The translations under genes and the position numbers were made by a program. DNA of 64,000 nucleotides from Phycisphaerales bacterium (GTDB lineage Bacteria > Planctomycetota > UBA1135 > UBA2386). Positions 27,732 to 36,638 of this stretch are shown here, piece by piece; the first letter of the stretch is position 1; each line of letters begins with the position of its first letter. The DNA is taken from positions 1-64,000 of the forward strand of contig JADCJE010000075.1 of assembly GCA_020247305.1 (NCBI GenBank), read 5' to 3'. The notes under the pieces are model-generated. The model worked only from the letters and a program-made list of their open reading frames with translations. It had not been told where the DNA came from and searched no databases.

Positions 27732-28379
27732 ATGCAAGTCGTCCGCATGAAGGCCGAGCGCCGTACCGCCCTGGGCCGCAACCGCAACGAGGCCCTGCGC
27801 GCGCAGGGCTGGATGCCCGCCGTCGTCTACGGCGAGGGCAAGGAGTCCGTGTCGATCGCGATCTCCGAGTGGGAGCTCGAGCAGCACGTGAAGGCGCACC
27901 ACCGCGTCTTCCACATCGACATCGGCGGCGTCGCCGAGTCGGCGTTCCTGCAGGAGGTCGCGTGGCACGCCACGACCGATCGGCCGCTGCACGCCGACTT
28001 CAAGCGCATCGACCTGAACAAGCCGATCGACGCCGAGGTCGAGGTCGCGCTGGTCGGCTACCCGGCGGGTCTCGGCAAGGGCGGCACGCTGGTCAAGGAC
28101 CACATCAAGGTCGCCGTGCGCTGCCTGCCGACGGCGATCCCGGACGCGCTGGAGCACGACATCAGCAAGCTGGAGATCGACGACTACCTCACGGCGGGCC
28201 AACTGGCGCTGCCGGCGGGTGTGACGCTGGTCTCGGCGGCGACGATGCCGATCTGCCACGTCGCCAAGCTCGTCGTCGCGGAGGTCGCCGCCCCGGCGGC
28301 CGACGCCGCTCCGGCGGCTGCCCCGGCGGCCGAGAAGGCCGGCGAGAAGGCGGCGGAGAAGCCCGCGGCGAAGAAGTGA
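27732..28379 (+). CDS. rplY: 50S ribosomal protein L25 (CTC form)
   Basis: Binds 5S rRNA. A 215-residue long form: the N-terminal L25 domain (ERRTALGRNRNEALRAQGWMPAVVYGEG) is followed by the TL5/CTC beta domain and an Ala/Glu/Lys-rich disordered tail from about residue 180. It lies between prs and pth, its usual place. Confidence 0.95.
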   Translation: MQVVRMKAERRTALGRNRNEALRAQGWMPAVVYGEGKESVSIAISEWELEQHVKAHHRVFHIDIGGVAESAFLQEVAWHATTDRPLHADFKRIDLNKPIDAEVEVALVGYPAGLGKGGTLVKDHIKVAVRCLPTAIPDALEHDISKLEIDDYLTAGQLALPAGVTLVSAATMPICHVAKLVVAEVAAPAADAAPAAAPAAEKAGEKAAEKPAAKK

Positions 28380-28406
28380 TCGGCGGGGGTGGCGCGGGTC
28401 GGGGGC

Positions 28407-28435
28407 TTGCCCTGGCCGCGTCGCGCCCGTAGCCT
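28407..28435 (+). promoter_or_regulatory. Probable promoter before pth
   Basis: TTGCCC (28407-28412), 17 bp, TAGCCT (28430-28435), 22 bp before the pth ATG. It would give a second start point for pth-rpsF-rpsR-rplI. Confidence 0.45.
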
Positions 28436-28456
28436 CCTCGCCCCCCGATCGCAGCC

Positions 28457-29152
28457 ATGGGCTGGCACCGCATCGTCCTCGGCATCGGCAACCCCGGACC
28501 CGAGTACGAACACACCCGGCACAACGCCGGGTTCATGGTGCTGGACCTGCTGGCCCAGCGGTTGGGACTGGCCTTCACCCGCCTCGAACGGCATTCGGAC
28601 GATGGTTCGAAGAAGTTCGGCGGCAAGGTGAAGGCGCACGTGTGCGAAGGTCGCCGGAAGGGACGCGAGTTCCTGCTGACGAAGCCGCAGACGTACGTGA
28701 ACTTGTCCGGCGACGTCGCCGGTCCGCTGCTGCGGGCCGCGGGACGGCAACCGGACGCGCTCTTTGTGATCGTCGATGACCTGAACCTACCGCTGGGCCG
28801 GATGCGCATCCGGCCGTCGGGGAGTGCAGGCGGCCACAACGGCCTCCAGTCCATCCAGAACGCTCTGGGCACGGACGCATATCCCCGTCTCCGTCTCGGT
28901 ATCGGTCCGGCCTCGGCCGGCGACGCGACGTCGCCCGGCGGTGGTGGGACCAACGGACCGCGTTCGAGCCAAGTGCGACCAAGCACCTGGCCGGACTACG
29001 TCCTGGCGCCATTCCTCCCGGAGGAACGTGAGGTTCTCGGTCGTGTCCTGGTCCGAGCTGCCGACTGCGTGCAGGAATGGCTCGACGGCGCGGACCTGCA
29101 AACCTTGATGGGAACCTACAACACGGAAACGGGCAACCGCCCGGGAGCATGA
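28457..29152 (+). CDS. pth: Peptidyl-tRNA hydrolase
   Basis: Frees tRNA from stalled peptidyl-tRNA. A 231-residue protein with GIGNPGPEYEHTRHNAGF (Asn12 and catalytic His22), KPQTYVNLSG, VIVDDLNLPLG (Asp) and SAGGHNGLQSI. A Gly/Ser/Pro-rich insert near residues 155-175 makes it longer than the usual 190. The stop overlaps rpsF by four bases. Confidence 0.95.
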   Translation: MGWHRIVLGIGNPGPEYEHTRHNAGFMVLDLLAQRLGLAFTRLERHSDDGSKKFGGKVKAHVCEGRRKGREFLLTKPQTYVNLSGDVAGPLLRAAGRQPDALFVIVDDLNLPLGRMRIRPSGSAGGHNGLQSIQNALGTDAYPRLRLGIGPASAGDATSPGGGGTNGPRSSQVRPSTWPDYVLAPFLPEEREVLGRVLVRAADCVQEWLDGADLQTLMGTYNTETGNRPGA

Positions 29153-29583
29153 CGTTGCAACGCACTCGCACCTATGAATGCATGTGCCTTCTCGACAACC
29201 GGGAAGTGCGCAAGGGCTGGCAGCCGCTGAAGGACGCGGTCACCGGCATCTTCACCAAGCACGGCGCCAAGATCCTCAGCAGCCGCCGCTGGGACGAGCG
29301 TCGCCTCGCCTACGCGATCCGCGGCCAACAGCGCGGCACGTACCTGCTGGTCTACTTCGCCGCCGACACGCAGTCGGTGACGGCCATCCGCCGCGACCTG
29401 CAGTTCAACGAGTCGGTCCTGCGCGACCTGCTCGTCGAGTGCGCCGAGGTCCCCCAGACCGCCTACGAGCCCGAGGCCGCCTTCGACGTCAACGCCATCC
29501 CGGCGGACGACGCCCCGGCCGCGCCGGAGCCGGTCGCAGCACCGCAGGGCGAACCCGTCGCCGAAACCCCCACGGAGGCCTGA
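29149..29583 (+). CDS. rpsF: 30S ribosomal protein S6
   Basis: A 144-residue protein. The S6 fold (RTYECMCLLDNREVRKGW, ILSSRRWDERRLAYAIRGQQRGTYLLVYF) fills the first 100 residues; the rest is an acidic Pro/Ala/Glu tail. The start is the ATG at 29149 overlapping the pth stop. S6 pairs with S18, encoded just downstream. Confidence 0.95.
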   Translation: MTLQRTRTYECMCLLDNREVRKGWQPLKDAVTGIFTKHGAKILSSRRWDERRLAYAIRGQQRGTYLLVYFAADTQSVTAIRRDLQFNESVLRDLLVECAEVPQTAYEPEAAFDVNAIPADDAPAAPEPVAAPQGEPVAETPTEA

Positions 29584-29586
29584 GCC

Positions 29587-29877
29587 ATGAGCAACATGAT
29601 CCAAAGCAACGGTGGCCGTGATGGCGGTCGCGATGGCGGCCGTGATGGCGCCCGCCGCAGCAAGTTCGGTCGCTTCGGCGCCCGCCGCCGCGAGGTGCTC
29701 CCCGAGGAGCCGCTCGAGTACAAGAACGTCGCCTACCTGTCGAAGTTCGTGTCGGCCAACGGCCGCATCCAGTCGCGCAAGCGCACGGGCTTCTCCGGCC
29801 AGAACCAGCGCAAGCTCGCGGAAGCGATCAAGCACGCGCGCCTGATCGGCCTGCTGCCGTTCGTGGGGAGGATGTGA
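29587..29877 (+). CDS. rpsR: 30S ribosomal protein S18
   Basis: A 96-residue protein with the S18 core (EYKNVAYLSKFVSANGRIQSRKRTG, then NQRKLAEAIKHARLIGLLPF). The N-terminus has a Gly-Gly-Arg-Asp repeat (GGRDGGRDGGRDGARR), which is unusual but basic and probably contacts rRNA. It sits three bases after rpsF. Confidence 0.95.
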   Translation: MSNMIQSNGGRDGGRDGGRDGARRSKFGRFGARRREVLPEEPLEYKNVAYLSKFVSANGRIQSRKRTGFSGQNQRKLAEAIKHARLIGLLPFVGRM

Positions 29878-29878
29878 C

Positions 29879-30331
29879 ATGGAACTCCTGCTGAAGCAAA
29901 ACGTCGAGCACGTCGGCCGCATCGGCGACGTGGTCAAGGTCAAGCCCGGTTACGCGCGCAACTACCTGTTGCCGCGCGGCCTCGCCGTGATGGTCACCAA
30001 GACCAACGTGGCGGAGATCGAGCGCGCCCGCGCCGCGGCCATGGCCGAGGAAGTGCAGCGCGTCGCCGGCCTGAAGGACCTCGCGGCCAAGATCGCCGAG
30101 GCCTCGGTCACGATCGAAGGCCGCGCCAACGCCGAGGGCCACCTGTTCGGGTCGGTCACCGGCTCGAACGTCGCCGCGGCCCTGCGCGAGAAGGGCCTGC
30201 CGGTCGAGGACAAGCAGGTCCGCCTGGAGAACCCGCTGAAGGAGATCGGCGTCTACGACGTGCTCGTGCACCTGCACGCGGACGTCGAGGCGAAGGTCAA
30301 GGTCTGGGTCGTCCAGCAGAAGCCGCAGTGA
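29879..30331 (+). CDS. rplI: 50S ribosomal protein L9
   Basis: A 150-residue L9 of normal length: N-terminal rRNA-binding domain (LLKQNVEHVGRIGDVVKVKPGYARNYLLPRG), a long connecting helix and the C-terminal domain (LFGSVTGSNVAAALREKG). Last gene of the rpsF-rpsR-rplI unit, followed by a strong hairpin. Confidence 0.96.
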   Translation: MELLLKQNVEHVGRIGDVVKVKPGYARNYLLPRGLAVMVTKTNVAEIERARAAAMAEEVQRVAGLKDLAAKIAEASVTIEGRANAEGHLFGSVTGSNVAAALREKGLPVEDKQVRLENPLKEIGVYDVLVHLHADVEAKVKVWVVQQKPQ

Positions 30332-30338
30332 GTCGCTG

Positions 30339-30370
30339 CGGCGGGGCGGCGCCGATGCGCCGTCTCGCCG
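30339..30370 (+). terminator. Hairpin after rplI
   Basis: CGGCG and CGGCGC (30339-30352) pair with GCGCCG and CGCCG (30357-30370) around a CGAT loop, with one small internal loop. It starts eight bases past the rplI stop and is the most stable hairpin in the intergenic gap before rimO. No U-run. Confidence 0.5.
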
Positions 30371-30468
30371 CGAGCCGCTGCCGGTCCATCGCGCCGCAGG
30401 CATGCGGCGCCGATCGCCCCCGCAACCGGCGGTGAATGCGCAGGCGGCGTCCCCAGCCGCTACCATCT

Positions 30469-30476
30469 GGCGATCG
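30469..30476 (+). promoter_or_regulatory. -10-like box before rimO
   Basis: GCTACCAT at 30469-30476, about 38 bp before the rimO GTG. The -35 region is not convincing. Confidence 0.35.
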
Positions 30477-30513
30477 CGCGCCGCCTTCCCGCGGCCCTGC
30501 CCTACACCCCGCC

Positions 30514-31899
30514 GTGAACGAAGCGATCCGTGTTTCCCTGATCAGCCTTGGCTGCGCCCGCAACCTCGTCGACTCCGAGGTGCTGCTGGGCCACGTCGTC
30601 GAGGAGGGCCTGCAGGTCGTCAAGGAACCGGGCGACGCCGACGTCGTCGTCGTCAACACCTGCGGATTCATCGACACCGCCAAGCAGGAGTCGATCGACA
30701 CGATCCTCTCGGTCGCCAAGCTCAAGGACGAAGGCGACCTCAAGGGCGTGATCGCCGTCGGCTGCCTGGCGCAGCGCTACGGCGAGGAACTGCGCCAGCA
30801 GGTGCCGGAACTCGACGCCGTGTTCGGCCTGTCGGACTACTCCGGCGTGCCGGCCGTCGTGCGCAAGATCGTGAACGGCAGCGAGCGCCGCTGGGTCGCG
30901 CCGGTCGACGGCGGCAAGCCCAAAGGGCCGCGCAGCGACACCAAGCGTTTCCTGCTGACGCCGAAGAGCTTCGCCTACCTGCGCATCAGCGAGGGCTGCG
31001 ACCACACCTGCACCTTCTGCGCCATCCCCAAGATGCGCGGCAGGAACCGCAGCAAGCCGATCGACGTGCTGGTCGAGGAGGCGCGCAACCTCGCCGCCGC
31101 CGGCGTGCAGGAACTCGTCGTCGTCGCCGAGGACAGCACCGCCTACGGCCTCGACACCACGCGCAAGCGCCAGATCCACGTGCTTCTGGAGCAGCTCGGC
31201 GAGGTCGAGGGCATCCGCTGGATCCGGCTGATGTACGCCTACCCGCACACCGTGCTGCCGGAGCTGACGACGTTCCTGCGCGAGCACCCCAAGGCGGTGA
31301 AGTACCTCGACATCCCGATCCAGCACGTCAGCGGTCCGATGCTGAAGGCGATGAAGCGCGGCGTCTCGGGCGAGCAGGTGCGCGGCATCCTCGACCGCCT
31401 GCGCGACGAAGTGCCCGGCATCGCCGTCCGCAGCACGCTGATCGCCGGCTTCCCTGGCGAGACCGAGGCCGACTTCGCGGCGGCCCGCGACCTCGTCACC
31501 AGCTACCGTTTCGAGCGGCTTGGCGTGTTCCCGTACTCGCAGGAAGAAGGCACGCCGGCGCACGACCTGCCGGACCAGGTGTCGGCGAAGGTGGCGGAGG
31601 CGCGCGTCGGCGAGCTCATGGAGCTTCAGCGCGGCGTCATGCGCGCGTTCCATCGTTCGCTGGTGGGCCGCACGCTGCCGGTCCTGGTCGATGGCTACGA
31701 CGCCGACGCCAAGCGCGTCGTCGGCCGCACCTGGGCCGACGCGCCGGAGGTCGACGGTCGCGTGCTGCTGCCGAAGGGCTGCGCCGAGCCGGGCCAGATG
31801 GTCGACGTCACCATCACCAAGGCCCACGACTACGAAGTCGAGGGCGAGCTCGCCGCGGTCGAGCCGGCCGTGAAGGGCAAGGCGAAGAAGCAGGCATGA
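30514..31899 (+). CDS. rimO: Ribosomal protein S12 methylthiotransferase RimO
   Basis: A 461-residue radical-SAM enzyme that methylthiolates an Asp of ribosomal protein S12. The MTTase domain has three cysteines (SLGCARN, NTCGFI, GCLAQRY) for the second [4Fe-4S] cluster; the radical-SAM motif is CDHTCTFCAIP; a C-terminal TRAM region follows (VLVDGYDADAKRVVGRTWADAPEVDG). The start is GTG 30514, placed just before VSLISLGC and after the -10 box. It overlaps pgsA by four bases. Confidence 0.95.
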   Translation: MNEAIRVSLISLGCARNLVDSEVLLGHVVEEGLQVVKEPGDADVVVVNTCGFIDTAKQESIDTILSVAKLKDEGDLKGVIAVGCLAQRYGEELRQQVPELDAVFGLSDYSGVPAVVRKIVNGSERRWVAPVDGGKPKGPRSDTKRFLLTPKSFAYLRISEGCDHTCTFCAIPKMRGRNRSKPIDVLVEEARNLAAAGVQELVVVAEDSTAYGLDTTRKRQIHVLLEQLGEVEGIRWIRLMYAYPHTVLPELTTFLREHPKAVKYLDIPIQHVSGPMLKAMKRGVSGEQVRGILDRLRDEVPGIAVRSTLIAGFPGETEADFAAARDLVTSYRFERLGVFPYSQEEGTPAHDLPDQVSAKVAEARVGELMELQRGVMRAFHRSLVGRTLPVLVDGYDADAKRVVGRTWADAPEVDGRVLLPKGCAEPGQMVDVTITKAHDYEVEGELAAVEPAVKGKAKKQA

Positions 31900-32468
31900 A
31901 CCTGCCGAACCTCATCACGCTGTCGCGGCTCGCGCTGACGGCGGTGGTGTTCGGCTGCCTCGAAGCCGTGTCGGCGCCGGCCAGTCCGCCGCCGTCGCTG
32001 GTGTGGACCGCGTTCGTCGTGTTCCTGGTCGCCGCCTTCAGCGACTTCGTCGACGGCTGGTTGGCGCGCCGCTGGGGCATGGTCACCGCCTTCGGCCGCG
32101 TCGCCGACCCGTTCGTCGACAAGGTGCTGACGTCGGGGTCCTTCGTCATCCTGCTCAAGTTCCCGGCCGCGACGGCGGTGTTGACCACGTGGTACGTCGT
32201 CGTCGTCATTGCGCGCGAGTTCTTGGTGACGGCTGTGCGCGGCGTCGTCGAGGCCAGCGGCAAGCCGTTCCCCGCCGACCGGCTCGGCAAGTGGAAGATG
32301 GTGGCTCAGTGCTGGACGATCGGCGCCCTGCTGACGATGTGCGCGGGCACCGACGTGTGGGTCTGGGCCGCCGTCGGCGGCTTCTGGGTCAGCCTCGCGT
32401 TGACCGTCGTGTCGGGCGCCAACTACGTGTGGAAGGCGCGCGATGTGCTGTTTGGGGGCGCGAAGTGA
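31896..32468 (+). CDS. pgsA: CDP-diacylglycerol-glycerol-3-phosphate 3-phosphatidyltransferase
   Basis: Makes phosphatidylglycerol phosphate in the inner membrane. A 190-residue protein with about five membrane helices and the complete CDP-alcohol transferase motif: DG-x3-R at DFVDGWLARR, then G and two Asp in FGRVADPFVDK. The next gene encodes the following enzyme of the pathway, pgpA. Confidence 0.93.
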   Translation: MNLPNLITLSRLALTAVVFGCLEAVSAPASPPPSLVWTAFVVFLVAAFSDFVDGWLARRWGMVTAFGRVADPFVDKVLTSGSFVILLKFPAATAVLTTWYVVVVIAREFLVTAVRGVVEASGKPFPADRLGKWKMVAQCWTIGALLTMCAGTDVWVWAAVGGFWVSLALTVVSGANYVWKARDVLFGGAK

Positions 32469-32962
32469 GCCTAGGCGACCGCCTGCGCTGGCTGCTGGTA
32501 AGCAGCGGCGGGCTGGGCTGCTCGCCGTTCGCGCCCGGCACCGTCGGCACGCTCGGCGGCGTCGCGCTCGCCGTCGGATTGCAGGCAGCGTCGCCGACGC
32601 TCGCCGCGGCGCTCTGGTCCTGGGGCGTCGCTGCCGCCGTGCTCTGGCTCTGGGGCTCGCTGCAGTCGCGCTTCGTCGCGCGCGTGATCGGCGGCGAGGA
32701 CCCGGGCCTGTTCGTGCTCGACGAGGTCGTCGGCTACGTCGTTACGGTCGCCATCGCCGCGTCGCTGCTCGGCCGCCTGCCCGACGGCCTCGACCACGCC
32801 GCAGCCTTCGTCGCCTTCCGGGTCTTCGACGTGCTGAAGCTGCCGCCGGCGCGCCAGCTCGAGGACCTGCCCGGTGCGTGGGGCATCATGGCCGACGACG
32901 TCGCCGCCGGCGTCCAGGCCGGGCTCGTGCTCTGGCTCGCGCTGCCGCTCGTGCGCGGCTGA
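32465..32962 (+). CDS. pgpA: Phosphatidylglycerophosphatase A
   Basis: Removes the phosphate from phosphatidylglycerol phosphate. A 165-residue protein with GLGCSPFAPGTVGTLGG at the N-terminus, LDEVVGY in the middle and GIMADDVAAGV near the end, all PgpA signatures. GTG 32465 overlaps the pgsA stop. pgsA and pgpA together give the two-step route to phosphatidylglycerol. Confidence 0.9.
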   Translation: MSLGDRLRWLLVSSGGLGCSPFAPGTVGTLGGVALAVGLQAASPTLAAALWSWGVAAAVLWLWGSLQSRFVARVIGGEDPGLFVLDEVVGYVVTVAIAASLLGRLPDGLDHAAAFVAFRVFDVLKLPPARQLEDLPGAWGIMADDVAAGVQAGLVLWLALPLVRG

Positions 32963-33062
32963 CGTGGCAGCCGGCGCCCACGCAGGGCGGTCTGCGGCGT
33001 GACGGCGCCCGCCGGCCTCGCCATGATGCGCCGCGCCGGCGCCCCGCCGCCGGCTCCCCTCC

Positions 33063-34187
33063 ATGGCGCGCAAAGGCAGCAGGTCGACGGGCAGTCTCGC
33101 CCGTGTTCTCGGACTCGTCACCGGCGCGGCCGGTCTCGCCGGCGGCCTGCTGCTGGCGTTGATCCTGCTCGGCAACCTGTCGGGCGCGATCGCGAACCCG
33201 GACGCGCAGTCGCGCGGCATGACCATCGGCCTCGTCTTCGCCGGCATCGCCGGCCTGATCGCCGGAGCCGCCGGCTACGTCTTCGGCGGCCGCATCGTCG
33301 CCCGCATCACCGACATCGGCCTCGCGGTCAGCAAGATCGGCCGCGGCAGCAGCGAGGTGAAGGTCAGGGTCGGCGGCGACGACGAGGTCACCGCGCTCGG
33401 CCGCGCCGTGCAGTATCTCGCCGGCGACCTGCAGGCGATGATGGCGCAGCAGGAGCAGGCCAGCGGCGCGCTCGCCGTCGCCATGGATCCGCTGGTCAAG
33501 CAGTTGCGCGACCGCACCATGCCGCAGCGCCTGCCTGCCGTCGCCGGCTACGAGGTCGACGGCCAGCTGGCGCCCGGCTCGCGCGGCGGGCTGGACTACT
33601 TCGACCTCGTCTCGGTCGCCGGTGACACGCCGACCAACGTCGCCTACGTCGTCAGCGCCGAGGGCCAGGGAGCGCTGGCCGTGGTGGCCTGCAAGCTTGC
33701 CCGCGACGAGATCCACCGCGCACTGCTGCAGGGCGCGCTGCCGCGCAAGGCGCTCGCGCACGCCAACAAGGTCTGCAAGAACACGCTGCCGCAGGGCGTG
33801 TGCGCCAAGGCTTCGCTGCTGCAGATCGGGCCCGAGGGCTGCAAGCTGTACCAGGCAGGCATGCGCACGCCGCTGCTGATCTGCCAGCGCGGCGAGGTCC
33901 TGGAGCTCAATGCCGAGGGCATCGCGCTCGGCCTCGACGATGGCCCGGTGTTCGAGAAGTCGCTGCGTCCCCAGGAGATCGCCATGAGCGCCGGCACGCG
34001 CCTCGTGCTCGGCAACGACGCGCTGCTGCGCTCCGCCGGTCTGCTCGACCTGCTGCGCACGCATTCGCCGCGGCACACACAGATGTTCATGAACGTCGTG
34101 CTCGGCGGCATCGAGCAGGACGCCGGCGACGGCGGCCTGCGCGAGGACGTGCTGCTGCTGACGGTGAAGAAGGCGGGCCAGGAATGA
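33063..34187 (+). CDS. Membrane protein with HAMP and degenerate SpoIIE/PP2C-like domain
   Basis: A 374-residue protein with two N-terminal membrane helices (LVTGAAGLAGGLLLALILLG and IGLVFAGIAGLIAGAAGYVFGG), a HAMP-like segment (residues about 80-120) and a SpoIIE-type phosphatase fold (AGYEVDGQLAPGSRGGLDYFDLV...). The acidic metal ligands look altered: the usual GGDxYD reads GGLDYFD, the DVSGHG loop reads SAEGQG, and the C-terminal DDxTLL is EDVLLL. It may bind a partner protein rather than dephosphorylate it. The stop overlaps the MazG-like gene. Confidence 0.7.
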   Translation: MARKGSRSTGSLARVLGLVTGAAGLAGGLLLALILLGNLSGAIANPDAQSRGMTIGLVFAGIAGLIAGAAGYVFGGRIVARITDIGLAVSKIGRGSSEVKVRVGGDDEVTALGRAVQYLAGDLQAMMAQQEQASGALAVAMDPLVKQLRDRTMPQRLPAVAGYEVDGQLAPGSRGGLDYFDLVSVAGDTPTNVAYVVSAEGQGALAVVACKLARDEIHRALLQGALPRKALAHANKVCKNTLPQGVCAKASLLQIGPEGCKLYQAGMRTPLLICQRGEVLELNAEGIALGLDDGPVFEKSLRPQEIAMSAGTRLVLGNDALLRSAGLLDLLRTHSPRHTQMFMNVVLGGIEQDAGDGGLREDVLLLTVKKAGQE

Positions 34188-34504
34188 GCGCCCCCCGTCG
34201 CTCTGGCCCGCCCGGGTCGTTCCAGCGCCTTATCGAGGACGTGTACTTCGATCGCGACGCCGCCCGCGGGGCGCCCGGCACGCTGCTCTGGTTCGTCGAG
34301 GAGGTCGGCGAACTGGTGCGCGCGATCCGCCGCAAGGAGCAGCGCAACCTCGAGGAGGAGTTCGGCGACGTGTACGCGTGGCTTGCGACCCTCGCGTCGC
34401 TGCACGGCCTCGACCTGGAGGCCATCGGGCGCAAGAAGTACGGCGCCGGCTGCCCGCGCTGCGCCGCGACGCCGTGCGCCTGCCCGCACCCGCCGACCAC
34501 GTGA
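34184..34504 (+). CDS. MazG-like nucleotide pyrophosphohydrolase-fold protein
   Basis: A 106-residue all-alpha protein. WFVEEVGELVRAIRRKEQRNLEEEFGDVYAW has the ExxE...ExxD metal-binding pattern of the MazG superfamily, which hydrolyses (d)NTPs to monophosphates. The C-terminus has an extra cysteine cluster (CPRCAATPCACPH) that may bind zinc. It follows the SpoIIE-like gene by a 4-bp overlap and converges with the aminopeptidase gene. Confidence 0.8.
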   Translation: MSAPRRSGPPGSFQRLIEDVYFDRDAARGAPGTLLWFVEEVGELVRAIRRKEQRNLEEEFGDVYAWLATLASLHGLDLEAIGRKKYGAGCPRCAATPCACPHPPTT

Positions 34505-34535
34505 GCGCCCGGCGGCTGGCCGCCGCCGCAGGCCG

Positions 34536-36437
34536 TCAGTCGGCCTTCTTCGCCTTCCAGACGCCGTTGGCGCGCGCGCTGTCGAGGCTCGCCACGTCGG
34601 GGTCGATCTGCACCTCGACCGCCTCGCCGGCGAACTCGACGGTCGCGCGCGTACCCTGCCACCAGGTGGCGGCGGGCACGACCTGGCGCCGCGTGGAGCC
34701 GTCGGCGAACTTCGCCTCGACGACGCACGGATGCACGGCGCGGCCCTGGTCGAGCAGGCGGACCACCGTCCTGCCGCCGCCGGCCTCGACCGCCTCGATC
34801 GCGTGGTCGAGGGCCCAGGCCTCGAAGAACCAGGTGCGGAAGTAGGCCGAGAGGTCCTGCTTGCTGACGTCGGCGAACGTGTGGAAGAAGTCGTGCGGGT
34901 ACGGGTGCTTGTACGCCCAGTCGGCGGTGTAGCGACGGAAGGCGGCGAAGAACGTCTCGTCGCCCAGCAGCGCGCGCAGCTGGTGCAGCACCGCCGCGGG
35001 CTTGCCGTAGCTGGCGAAGCCGAAGTCGTCCTGCCCGTACGTGTCCGCGTGCCGCATGCAGACGACGTCGTCGCCGGCGGCGACCTGGTTGCCGTACTGC
35101 AGCACGTCGCGGCGCGGTCCGCCGGAGCGCTTGGTGAAGTCGTCGCGGCAGAGCGTCGTCCAGAACGTCGTGAAGCCCTCGTCCTGCCACGCGAAGCGCT
35201 TCTCGTTGCTGCCGACCAGCATCGGGAACCACATGTGGCACAGCTCGTGCGCGATGACGCCCGCGGGCTGGCGGCCGCCGCAGATGGTCATCATCGGGTA
35301 CTCCATGCCCCCGCCGATGATGCCCTCGCACGCGGTCATGTGCGGCCACGGGTACGGGTGCACCCGCGCCGACATGAACTCGATCGTGTGGCGCGCGTAC
35401 TCGGCCGCGCGGGTCCAGTCGCCCGAGTTCGGTTCGTAGACGGCGTGGATCATGCACGTGCCGTCGACGCCCGGCCCGCCCTTGTCCTTGACCACGGCGT
35501 GCGTCGCGTCCCAGAGGTACGTGCGCGCCACGCTCACCGCGGCGTCGCGCACGTCCTTGGCGAGGAATCGCCACGTCAGCTTGCCGTCGGCCGAGGCGGC
35601 CGTGACCTGGCCCTTGTCGTGGTCCTCCTTGCCGATCACGTGCACGACGTCGCGGCCGGCGGCAGCCTGTGCCAGCCGTTCGCGCGCCGCGGCCGGCAGC
35701 GTCGCCTCGGGGTTCTGCAGTTCGCCGGTCGCCAGCACGATGTACCCGACCGGCGCGGTGATGCGCAGTTCGTAGTCGGCGTAGTCCATGTAGAACTCGC
35801 CGTTGCCGCGGTGCGGGTCGGCGACCCAGCCCTCGACGTCGTCGTGCACCGCGAACTGCGGGTACCAGTAGCCGAGGTAGAAGACCCGGTCGGCTTCGTG
35901 GCCCATGCGCGGCGCCGTGCCGGCCGTCGGCACGTCGAACGCATAGTCGATCGCCAGCGTCGTCGACGCGCCGGCAGCCAGCGGCTGCGGCAGGCGCACG
36001 ACGAGGCGCGTGTCCATCGGGGCCGCCCGCACCTTCTTGCCCTCCAGGCGCACCTCGCCGATCTCTAGGCCGGTGGTCGCCGTGACCGTGCGCGTGCGTT
36101 GCGCGCCCGCCTTCATCAGGTCCTGGTAGCAGTGGACGACGAGGCGGTCGAGCGGCTGCGGCGAGCGGTTGTGGTAGGTCATCGTCGCCTTGCCGACGAG
36201 CCGCGCGTTCGCCGGGTCGAGTTCGGCTTCGAGCACGTACGAGGCGCGGTTCGTCCAGTGCGCGGGGCCCGGACGACCGGTGGTCGTGCGGGTGCCGGCG
36301 GCGATCGCCTGCTGGAAGCCGGGCGGCAGGTCGATCGGATAGGGCTGCACGCGGGCCGGCGCCGGCGCCTGGGCGGCGGGGGTGGCCGCGAGCGCGGCTG
36401 CGAGGAGGAAGGGGGTGACGTGCGGACGGATGGCCAT
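34536..36437 (-). CDS. Exported M1-family metallopeptidase
   Basis: A 633-residue zinc aminopeptidase-like protein with a signal peptide (MAIRPHVTPFLLAAALAATPAAQA). The zinc site is HELCHMW with the third ligand Glu in WQDEGFTTFW, and the substrate loop GGMEYPMM takes the place of GGMEN in classical M1 enzymes. The N-terminal beta domain binds the substrate end. It probably trims peptides in the periplasm. The start at 36437 was chosen because the signal peptide begins there; a longer form reaching 36557 is unlikely. It is divergent from pilM. Confidence 0.88.
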   Translation of the reverse strand: MAIRPHVTPFLLAAALAATPAAQAPAPARVQPYPIDLPPGFQQAIAAGTRTTTGRPGPAHWTNRASYVLEAELDPANARLVGKATMTYHNRSPQPLDRLVVHCYQDLMKAGAQRTRTVTATTGLEIGEVRLEGKKVRAAPMDTRLVVRLPQPLAAGASTTLAIDYAFDVPTAGTAPRMGHEADRVFYLGYWYPQFAVHDDVEGWVADPHRGNGEFYMDYADYELRITAPVGYIVLATGELQNPEATLPAAARERLAQAAAGRDVVHVIGKEDHDKGQVTAASADGKLTWRFLAKDVRDAAVSVARTYLWDATHAVVKDKGGPGVDGTCMIHAVYEPNSGDWTRAAEYARHTIEFMSARVHPYPWPHMTACEGIIGGGMEYPMMTICGGRQPAGVIAHELCHMWFPMLVGSNEKRFAWQDEGFTTFWTTLCRDDFTKRSGGPRRDVLQYGNQVAAGDDVVCMRHADTYGQDDFGFASYGKPAAVLHQLRALLGDETFFAAFRRYTADWAYKHPYPHDFFHTFADVSKQDLSAYFRTWFFEAWALDHAIEAVEAGGGRTVVRLLDQGRAVHPCVVEAKFADGSTRRQVVPAATWWQGTRATVEFAGEAVEVQIDPDVASLDSARANGVWKAKKAD

Positions 36438-36638
36438 GGCGGGGCGCGCAGTGTTCGCGAACGGCCGGCCGCAGGCAACCGCCAGCCCGCGGCTCCCCTG
36501 CCCAGCTGGCCGGCGCGCGCAGGGGCCTGACGGCCGGGGTGCGGAACCGTCGATCACCAGGGCGGCTCAATCCGGGCGCGCCGGCCTGCCGATACGGCGA
36601 CAGCGGCGGGGTCCGTCCGCGGGAGCCACATCCTGGTC

